Source: Verticillium longisporum | Taxonomy: Eukaryota > Ascomycota > Sordariomycetes > Glomerellales > Plectosphaerellaceae | Direction of reading: 5' to 3' | Length of the DNA: 64,000 nucleotides | NCBI GenBank assembly: GCA_019188255.1 | Contig: JAETXT010000006.1 | Span: 2,666,001 to 2,730,000 of the forward strand | Shown: one piece after another, positions 35,835-46,029 of the stretch | Position numbering within the stretch: position 1 is the first letter of the stretch | How the letters are laid out: each line of letters opens with the position of its first letter | Program-made: the position numbers and the translations under genes | The notes under the pieces: model-generated | Database searches by the model: none | Seen by the model: the letters and a program-made list of their open reading frames with translations, nothing else | What the model was told of the DNA's origin: nothing

Positions 35835-36515
35835 GGTCGTGGTCGCTGACGTGTGATTATGAGGCGGGGGGTAATGAGCCGTGATACCGAGGCAGTTAAG
35901 AGGATCAATGAATGAGCTGGACACCTACCAGATGGTAGTATCGTCTTGTGTAGGACTGACAGAGTCAAACTTTGGGGGGGGGCAAACTTTCAGAAGGCCG
36001 CGGGGCGCATCCCAAAACGATTATGTCATGGCTCGTAGCCGTCGCGAAGTCACGTGCGTGGTTAAAGTGGTATTTAGTGCATGTGCTTCACGGAGCTAGA
36101 CAGTAAAGAGCCGTGTTTGTATGACAGCCACAGCAGTGCATCTACGATTGGCATGACCAGATGGTGTCAGGTTGCCCAATGGCCAATGGGAGTTTGTCGG
36201 CCTACGCACTTATACTTGCGAAGGGCCTAGCATACCCTCGGCTGCAGACAGAGCATGAATGCACTGAGCACATTGGCATGGCGAGCTGTAGTTTGGGTCA
36301 TGCTTGATGCAATGCGACTTCAGACGGGCTGAGACCAATATGCCTGTCATCTACACTCCCAGGGCAAAATCTACCGATCCCACCATATCAATCCTCGGCT
36401 CCCAGGCGCCAGCGGCACGTCTCGCAAGGTGCACACGTATGCAACAAGCCCCAATGCCCTCCGAACAAAAAAAAAAAAAACCCCCCATGGCCCTTTCTTG
36501 TCGTGATCGACTGAT
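35835..36515. other. RAD14 upstream region / PHO88 downstream region
   Basis: 681 bp with a CACGTG box at 36051-36056 and an A(13-14)-C(6) tract near 36468-36486, just downstream of the PHO88 stop. No gene recognised. Confidence 0.5.
36051..36056. promoter_or_regulatory. CACGTG box upstream of RAD14
   Basis: Context GTCACGTGCG. A palindromic E-box of the type bound by Cbf1/USF-like bHLH factors; binding here is inference. Confidence 0.4.
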
Positions 36516-37265
36516 TTACTCCTCCTTGACACCACCACGGCCGGAGCGCTCGGCGGCCTCGACGGCCTTCTTGTCGCTGGCGGGGCCACCACCCTGGAGG
36601 CCGCTCATGAAGCCGGCGGCGGCCTTGAAAGGGCGCTTGAGGTCGCCGACGGGGGCTGGCCCCAGATGTAGATCTTGGCAAGGTTGCTCTCGAAGGCGCC
36701 CTTGAGAGGGATGATGGACTGGACGAGGAGGGGGTTGGTGTACTTCATGTAGAGGTGCATGAAGCCCATCATGGCGACGCCCATGGCCTGCGAGCGGAAG
36801 GCCTGCTTGAGCTGGGCCGAGTCGTAGGCGTGGACGGTGGTCGTCACGAGCTTAGGCTCCTCGGAGGAGCCGACGGGGGCGGGCTCGACGTACTTGAGAG
36901 TCGTCATGTCTGTGTGTCTGGTTAGTCCTAGGTCTTCGCACTAAAAAAAAAAAAAAATTATAGCCAACATTGGCCTGCGTGAGCCTCGTGTTGACGTACC
37001 CTTCTTGGCGTTAATCTTAGACTGGATGTAGAGGTAGACGATGGCGATCAGCAGGTTGCTGAAGATGTAGAGGGCGCGGCATCCCTGGAGGACGGAAGGA
37101 TCCTCAAAGGGGACCTTGCGGGAGACCTGGATCATGCCGAGCATGATGATCAGGTTGGTACTGTATTGCGCATCCCCCTGTTAGCTTTCTGCGTGCGAGG
37201 CGATTGCGCGGGGACGCGGTGGACAACGCATCGGACGAAGAGACGTACACTTGAGCGCTGACCAT
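36516..37265 (-). CDS. PHO88: ER membrane protein PHO88/SND3 (one-base frame break)
   Basis: Small ER membrane protein, first linked to phosphate transport and later to SRP-independent protein targeting (SND pathway). Exons on the minus strand: 37265-37249, 37160-37000, 36909-36516; 190 residues after repair. N-terminus MVSAQVTNLIIMLGMIQVSR then KVPFEDP is diagnostic; ALYIFSNLLIAIVYLYIQSKIN is the first membrane span and QAMGVAMMGFMHLYMKYTNP the second. The frame fails at the G run 36651-36655 (C run in the gene). With one more base the C-terminus reads GDLKRPFKAAAGFMSG, LQGGGPASDKKAVEAAERSG and ends GGVKEE at 36516, as in family members; without it the protein ends early in a low-complexity PPPAS tail at 36605. 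Confidence 0.92.
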
Positions 37266-38120
37266 TTTGGCGGTAGTTTGCTGTGTCTGTCGGAGCGAGC
37301 TGGTGTTGGGGCAGGAAATGGGTTGGTTGGCGTTTAGACAGCTCGGGTCGAAGGAGAGAGGGTGGGAGGATGGGGATGGGGGATGGAGTTTTGGAGAAGA
37401 TGGTCGTGCGGCGCGGATTGCGAAATAACTTTTAGCGGTTGGCCCTTTCTGCAGCGAGTTGGGGTGGCGGGCTTCAGGGTCAGAGGGTGTCCGGCTGCGG
37501 GCTGGAGGGCGGCGTGCAGCCCGCTATGGACAATCTCCGATTATGGCAGACCCACTCTAGGTAGAGGCCACGTTCGCCGTCGACCTCATATGCGCCCTCT
37601 CTTGAGTGCTCGAAGCTTCCATTTGAAGAATGTGCTCGGCTTGAATGCTTGTCATTCACCAACCCAGTCGACAAGTTGCCAAGAAATGATGGCATCATTT
37701 TAGGCTGTTAAAGCGTTTCGTACCATGTAAACAGATTAAGTTTATCAATGACCGATCTATAAGGACTCTTCAACATTACCCTGATTGTCAATGCATCAAT
37801 CGTTCACCACAATGGACTGCCAAGCCATCACGAAATCCCCAGCAGCTTGCCAGCCCGAAACGATACGCCGTGCGCGGCAGCAGGATTGTCCAACGCCAGA
37901 TGCATCGCCGGCATCCTCGGCGCACTCCCGGCGTTGTTCGACGGGGGTGTTCCCCCAAATTCCCCGGACCGTGACCCCCACCCCTCTTGCCAATATCACG
38001 TGACCATGTCATCGCCCTGCGACCCCGGAAAATATTACCAGCTTCGACATGACCGCGTCTAGCCCGCCCAAGCTGTGCAAGTCCAGCTCGTCAACGAATA
38101 ATCTACGTCAAGCAGGCACC
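37266..38120. promoter_or_regulatory. Divergent promoter region between PHO88 and uS19m
   Basis: 855 bp between two start codons pointing apart. The uS19m side carries a CACGTG box at 37997-38002. No ORF with coding character. Confidence 0.5.
37997..38002. promoter_or_regulatory. CACGTG box upstream of uS19m
   Basis: Context ATCACGTGACC, 119 bp before the uS19m start codon. Confidence 0.4.
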
Positions 38121-38587
38121 ATGCAGCCCACCAGGATACTGTTCAAGCGTTCCGTGTGGAAAGGTGAGTTGCGCCTTCACCTGCGATAGTGTGTGTGTGT
38201 GTGTGTTTCAATTCGCTGACACTTGCTGCCGCAGGACCGCACATTGTGCCGTAAGAATACCCTGCCGCCTCGCCAATGTTCGACCGACCTCTGACCTAGC
38301 TCAACAGCCTCCCCATTGTCCGCCCCCAGGCCGGCAAGAAGGCGCCCGCCATTTATACGCAGCAGCGCTCTGCCACCATCCTGCCCAACTTTGTGGGCCT
38401 CAGGTTCCAGATCTACAACGGCAAGGTCTACCACGACGTGACCATCACCGAGGACATGGTCGGACACAAGCTGGGAGAGTTCTCGCCGTGAGTCGCAGCC
38501 TTCGGAGAGATGTACCCAAACAGGAACGGAGCAGCAAGACTAACATGGCACAGCACGAGGAAGCCCTTCATCTGGTCGAGGGCGTAA
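38121..38587 (+). CDS. RSM19: Mitochondrial small-subunit ribosomal protein uS19m
   Basis: Four exons: 38121-38163, 38235-38250, 38308-38487, 38554-38587; 273 nt, 90 residues, the usual S19 length. One exon is only 16 nt. Spliced product: [27 protein letters not shown], then [40 protein letters not shown] and [18 protein letters not shown]. The S19 signature is the SVWKGP start, [11 protein letters not shown], and the [19 protein letters not shown] core that contacts 16S-type rRNA. Lack of acidic extensions and the R/K-rich N-terminus fit a mitochondrial import form. Tail to tail with TAF10. Confidence 0.96.
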
Positions 38588-38949
38588 GAGACTGTCAAGA
38601 AGCAGGCGTGCATACACAGGCGTTTAGGGGGGCAATCGAGTTTTAGGCTGGCCCTGTTGTTGTACACTACACCCCGATCCGAATTGTAAGAAGAAAAAAA
38701 TAAACACCAGCCTTGGCTTACCATGATGTAAGATTTCTCGCCTGCGGCCGCCAGGCCTGATGCTACTACAACTTGCTGCCTTGTCTCTGCCTGTTTTGTT
38801 GGGAAAGACAGCCGTGATACCCCGAGCCCAGACCCATCCAAGGGCCAATTCCACCAACGCCTCATGATTGTAGTAAAAAAGACAAATCAAAACGCCTGAG
38901 GCAGACCAATCCGTCGCCTTCCGCAGGGCCAAATGCAGCATGGGCCGGC
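38588..38949. other. Convergent 3' intergenic region
   Basis: 362 bp between the uS19m and TAF10 stops; contains an A-rich stretch near 38690-38705. No coding signal. Confidence 0.5.
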
Positions 38950-39705
38950 TCAGCGGTAGAACTCGCTCCTCTTGACGTTGACGCCATACTCGCCGACAGC
39001 CATGCCCAGATCCTCCATCGTCAGCACGGTCCTGTTCTGGCTGCCGCCCTGTCCACCACCGCCGTAGCCCGGGCGCTGGATACCCAGAGGACCGCCGCGG
39101 CCCTGGTCCTTCGAGGCCGCGCCCGTCGGGCCCGCGGGCTGGCCGGGGATCGGGAAGCCGGCGGCGGCGCCGAGGTTGCCCATGGGGTTGTTGGCGTTGG
39201 TGTTGGAGGCGCGGATGCGCGAGTACTGGTACGCGTCGGCCGCGATGTCGGCGACGAACTTTTGCGTCGCGAGGGCGAGCAGCCGCGCGAGCCGTGGGTC
39301 CGTCTGCGGGGGAGGCGGCAGGCCGGCCTTGGTCATGTAGTAGTTTGTCACGGCATCGGGGATCTGGAGCGAGGGCATGTCAGTGGGGGGAGGGTCTACG
39401 ATAGGCAGCACACAGAGGGAGGCGGGGGAAGGGCGAGAGCATACAATTGGGGCGTAGTCATCCATCTTGGTGAGGAACTCGCGGAGCGACATGTCTTTGC
39501 GCGTGGGGAGCTTGCCCTCGGGAACTGGCGCGGCCTGCTCGGCCTCGGCCTCCTTCTCGCCATTTTGCTCGGTTGCGGTCTCCGCCTGGTCTGGCTTGTC
39601 GGCAGTTGTGACGCCGTTGGTGGCGGGCGCTGGTGATACTGTCGCGGCAGGCGCAGGAGCGGCGGTGGCCGGCACCACGGGCTCTTCGGAAGGTTGGCTT
39701 GCCAT
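38950..39705 (-). CDS. TAF10: TFIID/SAGA subunit TAF10
   Basis: Histone-fold subunit shared by TFIID and SAGA. Exons 39705-39445 and 39363-38950, intron 81 nt; 224 residues. The intron keeps the frame, so an unspliced reading would add 27 residues between DDYAP and the conserved [15 protein letters not shown]. The N-terminus (about 65 residues) is Ala/Pro/Glu-rich. The histone fold runs from [16 protein letters not shown] through [20 protein letters not shown] to [19 protein letters not shown] near the C-terminus, interrupted by a Gly/Pro-rich insert (about 150-195) as in other filamentous-fungal homologues. Ends EFYR. Confidence 0.95.
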   Translation of the reverse strand: MASQPSEEPVVPATAAPAPAATVSPAPATNGVTTADKPDQAETATEQNGEKEAEAEQAAPVPEGKLPTRKDMSLREFLTKMDDYAPIVCSRPSPASLCVLPIVDPPPTDMPSLQIPDAVTNYYMTKAGLPPPPQTDPRLARLLALATQKFVADIAADAYQYSRIRASNTNANNPMGNLGAAAGFPIPGQPAGPTGAASKDQGRGGPLGIQRPGYGGGGQGGSQNRTVLTMEDLGMAVGEYGVNVKRSEFYR

Positions 39706-40441
39706 GGTTATGTTTGTGAGGATTGCGGCAGAGCTTCGATGGAGGTCAGAAGCACAAGGGTAAATCGGTCACGAGGCTACCGTCGCGTAGTAGTTGCTTG
39801 AGGTTGGTGAGGCTGCACTAGTCTGGCGTCAGTTCCAGTGGAGTTTGTTAGGTAAGCGGTGTCTCCGACTGCTCCACTCACTGATGGTGCCAGTCTTTGG
39901 GTCTTCAATGGCATCGTCTATCCCCCTACCTACCTTGTGCATTCGTAGCATACGTCCAATTCCTTTTCTATACCTAATTGAGGTGCTTCTTTACGGCGGT
40001 AACCTACTATGACTAGCCTGGACAGCTGGGCGTCCACAACGCCGGCTGCCATCTGAAGCCCAAGCTCGACACACCTGCCGTACAAATATCGACGGTAGCT
40101 GTCACTCAGAGGGGACTCGGCTCAACATGTGCATGCGGCACGCCAGTTGTTGCACATGACCACGATCATGATCTTCCATGTATAAAGCAGGCTACGTCTT
40201 TGAATCAAGATAAGGAGCACAGCGCACAACCCATTGTTCATGACGGAATCAATGTTCTGACAGGCGTGCATCTTGACGTTATATTCGGTACTCATTCAGC
40301 GTCAAGATATGGCATCCTGGGCAGGCGGGACTGGTCCTTTGAGCCCCCAACGAACTCAAGCAGACACCAGACTCTAGTTTGTCTAAAACAACTTCGGCAT
40401 CGCGGACCGAGTGTCGCCTCGACCCCATGGACGAGGTCGAC
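39706..40441. other. Intergenic, no gene recognised
   Basis: 736 bp, promoter side of TAF10 and 3' side of the methyltransferase. No coding signal. Confidence 0.4.
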
Positions 40442-41859
40442 CTACGCCGAAGGACTCGGACTTTTCTGGGGCGCAAGCGGCGGCGACACGGCATTGTCCG
40501 GCTTCCGACCATACACCATGTGCCTGATGTACAAATCAGCGTGGCGCACAACAGAGACAGGGAAGAAACTCACAGATTGTAATACGGTAACGCTTTGGGA
40601 TCGCGAAGGGCGGCCCTCATGTTCGCCACGAGAACAGTGACTTCGTCAAACGACCAACCCAGAATCTCACCAATAGGGAAAACAACGAAGCCGTCGATTG
40701 ACTGATCAATGAACAACCCGTTGAAGAGGCCGACCTTCTTCAGTTTCGGGTCACTTGCCCACCCACCAATAGGAACCTTCCACTGATGTGTCACGATGTC
40801 GACAAACCCAGCGTCGCGCATGTCGCGCTCCATGCGGTTATTCTCAGCTATGCGGAACGTGCGCCCTATCTTGTCGCCAGCAGCAAAGAACAGGTCTCGC
40901 CATTGAGTGAAAACATGGTCCGGGCCGAGAGTGTAGCGCGGGTTTTCCGCACGCGTAGTGAGCTCGATCTCAACGTTCTCGAACCAGCCACCTGGGGCAC
41001 AGTGGGTGAAGGCCTGGCGGTAAAGCTTAGGCCAGTCATCAATGCCGCCGTAAAGGTGGCGGGCGTGGATGTAGGAGAAATGGTTCACGGGAAACGTCCA
41101 GTCTAGCTGCGCGTCATCAATCTCAAACTTGCAGTTTGGCGGGAGCCAACTAGGCTGGACAGCCGAGATGTCAGTGCCGAGCACCTCGGCAGAAGGAAAC
41201 TCGTCAGCCATGTCGATGGCCCAGATTCCTGTGCCTGTGCCAATATCAAGAATTCTTTGCGGATTGTTGCCGATGGGGGCATTGTAGAGCTTGTTGTCCA
41301 TCAAGAGCAACATGTACTGGTGGCTGTTGCGGTTAGCGAGTGCTTTCTGATCGTTCATAGATTAAGCAGAGTGTCGTACGCAAGGTCAAACCCCTCAATG
41401 TGTTTCTCGTCAGTTGGTGCCCTAGGGACAAGGAGTAAGTTTTCTTGAACCATGAACGCGCACAAACTTGCATTCATGCCAAGCCATAAGAGAACTCACC
41501 AGTAGTCGGTTGTTGTTGACGACTGAAAATGGCGGCCATTGATGTTGCGATACTCGAGAATGCTGGACCGCAGTGATGCTGTGGATTCACGTAGACTGAA
41601 CGATAGGATGAGTATCGATTCTCAGTTCTGGATATCTTCAGCTGCTGACCTTTCGACGTCAGCGGATGAGTCGTTGTCATTCTCCAGGTTTCCCACTACA
41701 TCAGGATCCTGCCGTTGACAGTTAGCATTGACTCTCTTGCCACTGCAAAGTCCCCTCTTTGGATCTGGGAAGGTGGTCGCAAGGTGCAAGAAGACATTCT
41801 CGAGCGACGGAGCATACCGCTGCAATGGAAGGTTGTTGGCTCTGCTGTTGTGAGGACAT
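40442..41859 (-). CDS. LaeA-like SAM-dependent methyltransferase
   Basis: Class I methyltransferase of the large fungal LaeA-like group. Six exons on the minus strand: 41859-41818, 41708-41650, 41562-41500, 41421-41380, 41323-40574, 40523-40442; 1038 nt, 345 residues. Family landmarks: SILEYRNINGRHF across exon 3, FDLAHQYMLLLMDNKLYNAP joining exons 4 and 5, the SAM-binding loop RILDIGTGTGIWAIDMA, VLGTDISAVQPSWLPPNCKF (motif II), FSYIHARHL, FTHCAPGGWFENVEIE and PYYNLHMVYGRKP across the last intron. The N-terminus is acidic and Q/S-rich. No PKS, NRPS, P450 or transporter lies next to it, so a link to secondary metabolism rests on family resemblance only. Many such paralogues exist per genome; this is not shown to be LaeA itself. 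Confidence 0.9.
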
Positions 41860-43850
41860 GGCAACCCGTGGGGATTTCCTGGCAGTAATGCCGTACACGA
41901 CTTTGGCGTAAGTATTTAGGGAAACTCCCAAAGAGGCTTGATGAGTTGATTTTTGGCAGATGTAAGAGAGAGGAGAATTACGATCACCACTCGTGGGGAG
42001 GGGAGGGGGCATGCAGGGCGAGGAGAGCACATCGCATTCTTCAACCGGGGGCATGGACGATCATCCTGGCCCTGTCGCCTGCATCTGTGTCTCCAATTGA
42101 ACAAGGCAAGTCCTGCATGTCGACCAAGACTCCACTGTCCGTTGGCGGTGCTCGTACCTACCTACGTGACTTGGTAGGGTAGGATTAAGCCGGCAGCCCT
42201 GGCAAACTTCAACGTTGGCTGGTTCTTCAGATGTGAGTGTGCCCGGGTCTGCCAAGACGAAAAAATGTCCATCGCATTGGTGTTGATGAACACAGACGAG
42301 GTACACTAACACGACATGGCTCCCACTCTCCGATTGTCCTCAGGACACCCGATCTCCCATATCGAAAGGCCGAGTAATTGCTCCCTCGAAAGTGAATGAA
42401 TTTAATCGGTTCCAATACTGCAAGATACCCGGCTTGGCGTTGTCGATATTGTGAGCATTGTCTTATTCTGACTTCTAGCTTCCTGAGCCTCGCCACACCA
42501 TTTCCGATATCATCATTAGCTCTCCGAGGCTTGATGATGCTGATCCATTTCACCGAGTGTAGTAATGAACGTATCCCCTCGTGTTGCCCCGGTGAAGAAT
42601 GCACCTTGCGTTTCCACGCGCTTCGGGCTCCCCGCAGGATATACAATATGTCGGATGCGTTCTGCGCCGTGCGCGACAGTTCTCGCAGTAGTTCCGTTTT
42701 CGACTCTCCAGGGTGTGGGAGTGGATTCTTCGTTTGCCGCAGTTTCCGCACCAAGTTGCCATTGCTGCTGTGTCTGGTTGTATGGAGTTGGGCGGTTATG
42801 TCGCCGTGGCAAAAGTTGAACTGCTCGGCTCTGTCACGTCAAGCAAGTCTAGACCAAATATGTTCCAGGTACATGAGCAAAGAACTACAGCGCAGGATAT
42901 TGTGTTAAGTAGTCGTGGTAGTGGCCAGTGAGCCTGCAAGATCTCACAGCCCGTCACCATCCTCATCTCGGGCTCACGTCAGGCTGGAGGACTCCAGGGC
43001 TTGACTCCGTAAAATCGACGTGTGACCTGAGGCCACTGCCCAGATGATCTAAGTGAGATTGAGACTGTACGCAGGCGAAGCTCGACCTGGCTGAGATTAC
43101 AGAGCCTTGCGCTGGCGCCCCAACATCGAGTTGCCCATGTGCCTATCAGAAGACCAGAAGCCGGCCCAACGTCTCTCTCTGCGGCGTAGCAATGCCGGCC
43201 ACTAAATCACTTGATTGATCCCCCTGCAGACGAACTGTATTTTATGACTGTGAATGGAAGTTCTTGGCTCCGAGGCGAGGCCCTAGGACATAATTATATT
43301 GACACAGCCTCTAGAGTTCAGAAAGCCTTCCATATGACGCATCATCTTGATGCAACATGACTGGAAACTGCACACGTTGCGATGCTGCATCTTGCCAATC
43401 GAAGGACTTTGTTGCAAGATATCTGACATGCGCATCAGTAGGCTCGAAACCCCAGCCTCAGAATCGAGCCAGCTTTACAGACAGCCATGCACGCTGAGCT
43501 GTTGGTGCAAGTTGTGAGCCCACGTTGCTTGAGCCATGGTGCTGAACCAGATTCATCTGGAACCTTGGCGTCTGCCACAGCCTTGTCCCGTGCCACGGGC
43601 CTGGGCACTCGAGTTGTACATGCATCATGCTGGCTGCAATATGCGTGCCTGAGCCATCTCAATCACCCGAGTTGGTACGCAATCGCGTCAATGTTCATTG
43701 CTGAGGCATTCGCCCTGTTCGTCCCATAATCGAGGCCTATCGGAGCCCGAGTCTCTAGGCCATAATCATACCATATATTGATGTTGCTCATCATGTCGTA
43801 TCTCAGTCGGCTCGAACATCTGAAAGAGACGGGAGGACGCCCCAGCTCGC
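41860..43850. other. Intergenic with one small candidate ORF
   Basis: 2 kb between the methyltransferase start and the APC10 stop. The only coding-like stretch is the Cys-rich minus-strand ORF at 42550-42762. The remainder has no recognisable content. Confidence 0.4.
42550..42762 (-). CDS. Candidate small Cys-rich zinc-binding-like protein
   Basis: 70 codons from ATG at 42762. Three CxxC pairs and a CxxH occur at regular spacing: WCGNCGKR, NYCENCRARRR, TYCISCGEP and RCILHRGN, with Arg/Lys between them. This is the layout of small fungal zinc-ribbon-like proteins with repeated CxxC..R units, so metal binding is plausible. Evidence is limited to this pattern: third-position C/G is not strong, no flanking exon is certain, and the ORF ends soon after the last pair. 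It could be the only exon, an exon of a longer gene, or chance. Confidence 0.35.
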   Translation of the reverse strand: MATWCGNCGKRRIHSHTLESRKRNYCENCRARRRTHPTYCISCGEPEARGNARCILHRGNTRGYVHYYTR

Positions 43851-44777
43851 TCATCGGATTTCAGGCTCCTTCATAAAGTCTGGTTCGCTCATGCCCCCCT
43901 CGCTCGGGTCCCAGCGCTTCGCGCGCAGCCGCCTCTCCAGTCGGCGGATCCTTTGATCCGAGTCCTCTTCGGCAAACTCTTCGTCTTCACCGCGCAGCGC
44001 CGTCTTGTCGATCATCTCAACCATTTCCGCCATTGGATTGCTACCCGCCTCGATCGAGGCGCGGGCGTCCGTGTCGGCGGCGTAGATCTTGATGCCGCGC
44101 AGATGCGTGTCCTTGCCGTTTTGGTGATTCTCGAGAATCTGCATCTGAAACACATAGCAGGCGAGGGTGTTGCCGTCTGGCCCTCCACCTGTGCCCGCGA
44201 TAGGAACCTGCTGCCATCCAGAGGGCGTCGTGAGCTCCATGATGGCGAACTCAATGAGGTTGTTCTCGCTTGTCCCAGATTTGAAAAGAATCTTGGTCGG
44301 CGTGTAGGATTCGTCGGCCTGGTAGTCGACGTAGAAGCGGATGTCGCGAATGCCAACGCGCTTGACGAAGTAGACAGTCATTCTATGAGGCTGGGGTCCG
44401 TCGGATCTGAAATGGTGAGCTACTGTCAAATGCCTGCCATGTAGTGGCGCAACCTACTGCCAGTACTCGTCCGTATCATCGCTGCGCATCTCCTCCACTC
44501 CATTTCCCGGCTTGTGGCTGCTCACAGTGAACTTGCCCAAATTGGAGATCTCTTTCAGGCCCATGGCGCTTGGGTCAAAGGGCATCGCCATGTCGCCTTC
44601 TTGATCGTCTTCTTCTATTTGATCCTCAATCTGCTCGTCGATCGGGCCTTCCGTGTACTCTTCATGATCATCAAAGTGATCATCACCGTCTTCCTCAGGG
44701 CTAGTGAACTCGTCAGCATCCGCCGTTGTCTCCGCCGGTGAGCGAGCCGCTGGATGCCTCAGGTCAGGTGTTTCCAT
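43851..44777 (-). CDS. DOC1: Anaphase-promoting complex subunit 10 (DOC domain)
   Basis: APC/C processivity factor that helps bind D-box substrates. Exons 44777-44458 and 44406-43851, intron 44407-44457; 291 residues. The N-terminus is acidic (EDGDDHFDDHEEYTEGPIDE). The DOC/galactose-binding fold starts at GLKEISNLGKFTVSSHKPGN, runs through DDTDEYWQSDGPQPH across the intron, YFVKRVGIRDIRFYVDYQAD, ESYTPTKILFKSG and VFQMQILENHQNGKDTHLRG to IKIYA. A basic C-terminal tail follows (RRLERRLRAKRWDPSE). The open frame continues upstream of 44777 to about 44880, and a Q/S/P-rich ORF at 45231-45572 on the same strand may be a 5' exon; the N-terminal limit is therefore uncertain. Confidence 0.93.
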
Positions 44778-44997
44778 GGCGGCGTGTCTTAAGTTGGGCT
44801 GTATTGAAGGGCTGTCGTCGTCCCTGTCGAAGCCTTGCCGAGGCGTGTGAGTCGTTGGTGTCCCTGGAACGGTGTCAGAGTGGCTTGATCAGCATCCTGG
44901 AGAATTGACCAGGCGACATGCAAATGAGCCAAGCAAAGAAAAAAAGCGTGGCAGGTGCTTAGAGAGTACGCTCAGAGATTTGAGGCCACCTATGAGC

Positions 44998-45003
44998 CAC
45001 GTG
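44998..45003. promoter_or_regulatory. CACGTG box upstream of APC10
   Basis: Context GCCACGTGAAT, 221 bp before the chosen APC10 start. Confidence 0.35.
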
Positions 45004-45634
45004 AATGAAAATGAACGCAGGACAGGAATCTGGGGAGGTTTATCTCCAAGGTAGGCAGGCAGGGGATTGAATACTACTCTTTCTATTTGCGTTTGAGCGT
45101 GGTTGAAAGCCAGCCAGGACTGGGGCTATGTGAAGATGAAGGTCTGCCAACAAGTCGAGACTCTGACGTGCATAATGAAAAAAAGTTGACTCGATGTATG
45201 AAAACCCCCGACAAAAGTGTCAGATGTAGTTTATGGCGAGGCCCAAAGTGTTGAATGGGAGGGAGGTTGAAGCCTCTTGCAACCCTTTCCTCCAGATCCA
45301 GTTTTTCGTCTGACACAACAAATGAAAATGAATGACCTACCCCTGGAACCAGACGGCGACCTACGCTCTGTGTAGTAGTTCATCAATAACCTCTGTGCAG
45401 CATGCACCTGCTGATCTGACACAGAGCTCGGCGGGAGTTGGGGGTCTGGCGTGCTGTTGACTTCTGGTGTGCTTGCTGGTCCAGAGTTCTGGGCAACGCG
45501 GCGTGCCCGCCTTGAGCCGCGAAGGAGTCCCTCCATCTGCCTTGACGCGTGCTGACCAGCGCGCGTTGGCAACGCGATGGGTTTCGATGCAATGTGAGAT
45601 GGGCAAGAGGACGTGATGGTGAGAAGAGCGATGT

Positions 45635-45640
45635 CACGTG
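45635..45640. promoter_or_regulatory. CACGTG box, distal APC10 upstream region
   Basis: Context TGTCACGTGCT, just upstream of the possible 5' exon at 45231-45572. Confidence 0.3.
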
Positions 45641-46029
45641 CTGTTGTTCACATTATCAGGAGGCATGCAGGTCATTTTATGAGCCCCGGTTTTAGCACGG
45701 CTACCAGTGCCATCAGCACACAGGGCTTACAGAGACGATGCATCGCAACCAACACAGTTTTCTAGAACACTACGCCTGAATTCCATGCAAACTTGTAAAT
45801 GAATAGGAGGCTACGTTGTACTCCGTCAAGGTGGCCTTTCAGGACGTCACAAATGAGTGCATACTCGAGTGTAAAATGCTTTTCTTGATTTCCAGCATTG
45901 AGAGACATGCAACCGTTTAGACCAACCTTTCCCCCCAAGGGTCCCGCCAATAACGCCGGCCAAATAGCAAACAACCAAGATCGAGGTATCATACAGCAAG
46001 AGGAGACATGTACAGAACACATGGGACGC

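Larger units (their letters stand above)
44778..46029. other. APC10 upstream region / NOP58 downstream region
   Basis: 1.25 kb. Contains CACGTG boxes at 44998-45003 and 45635-45640 and a minus-strand ORF at 45231-45572 (core reads RGSRRARRVAQNSGPASTPE then DPQLPPSSVSDQQVHAAQRL), which may be a first exon of APC10 with an intron of several hundred bases, or chance. Confidence 0.4.

Noticed and set aside
34485..35849. 454-codon plus-strand ORF
   Set aside because: Antisense shadow of RAD14; composition follows from the C/G third positions of the real gene, with no domain.
40442..41859. Secondary-metabolite gene cluster around the LaeA-like methyltransferase
   Set aside because: Neighbours are TAF10, uS19m and APC10; no backbone enzyme, oxidase or transporter is nearby.
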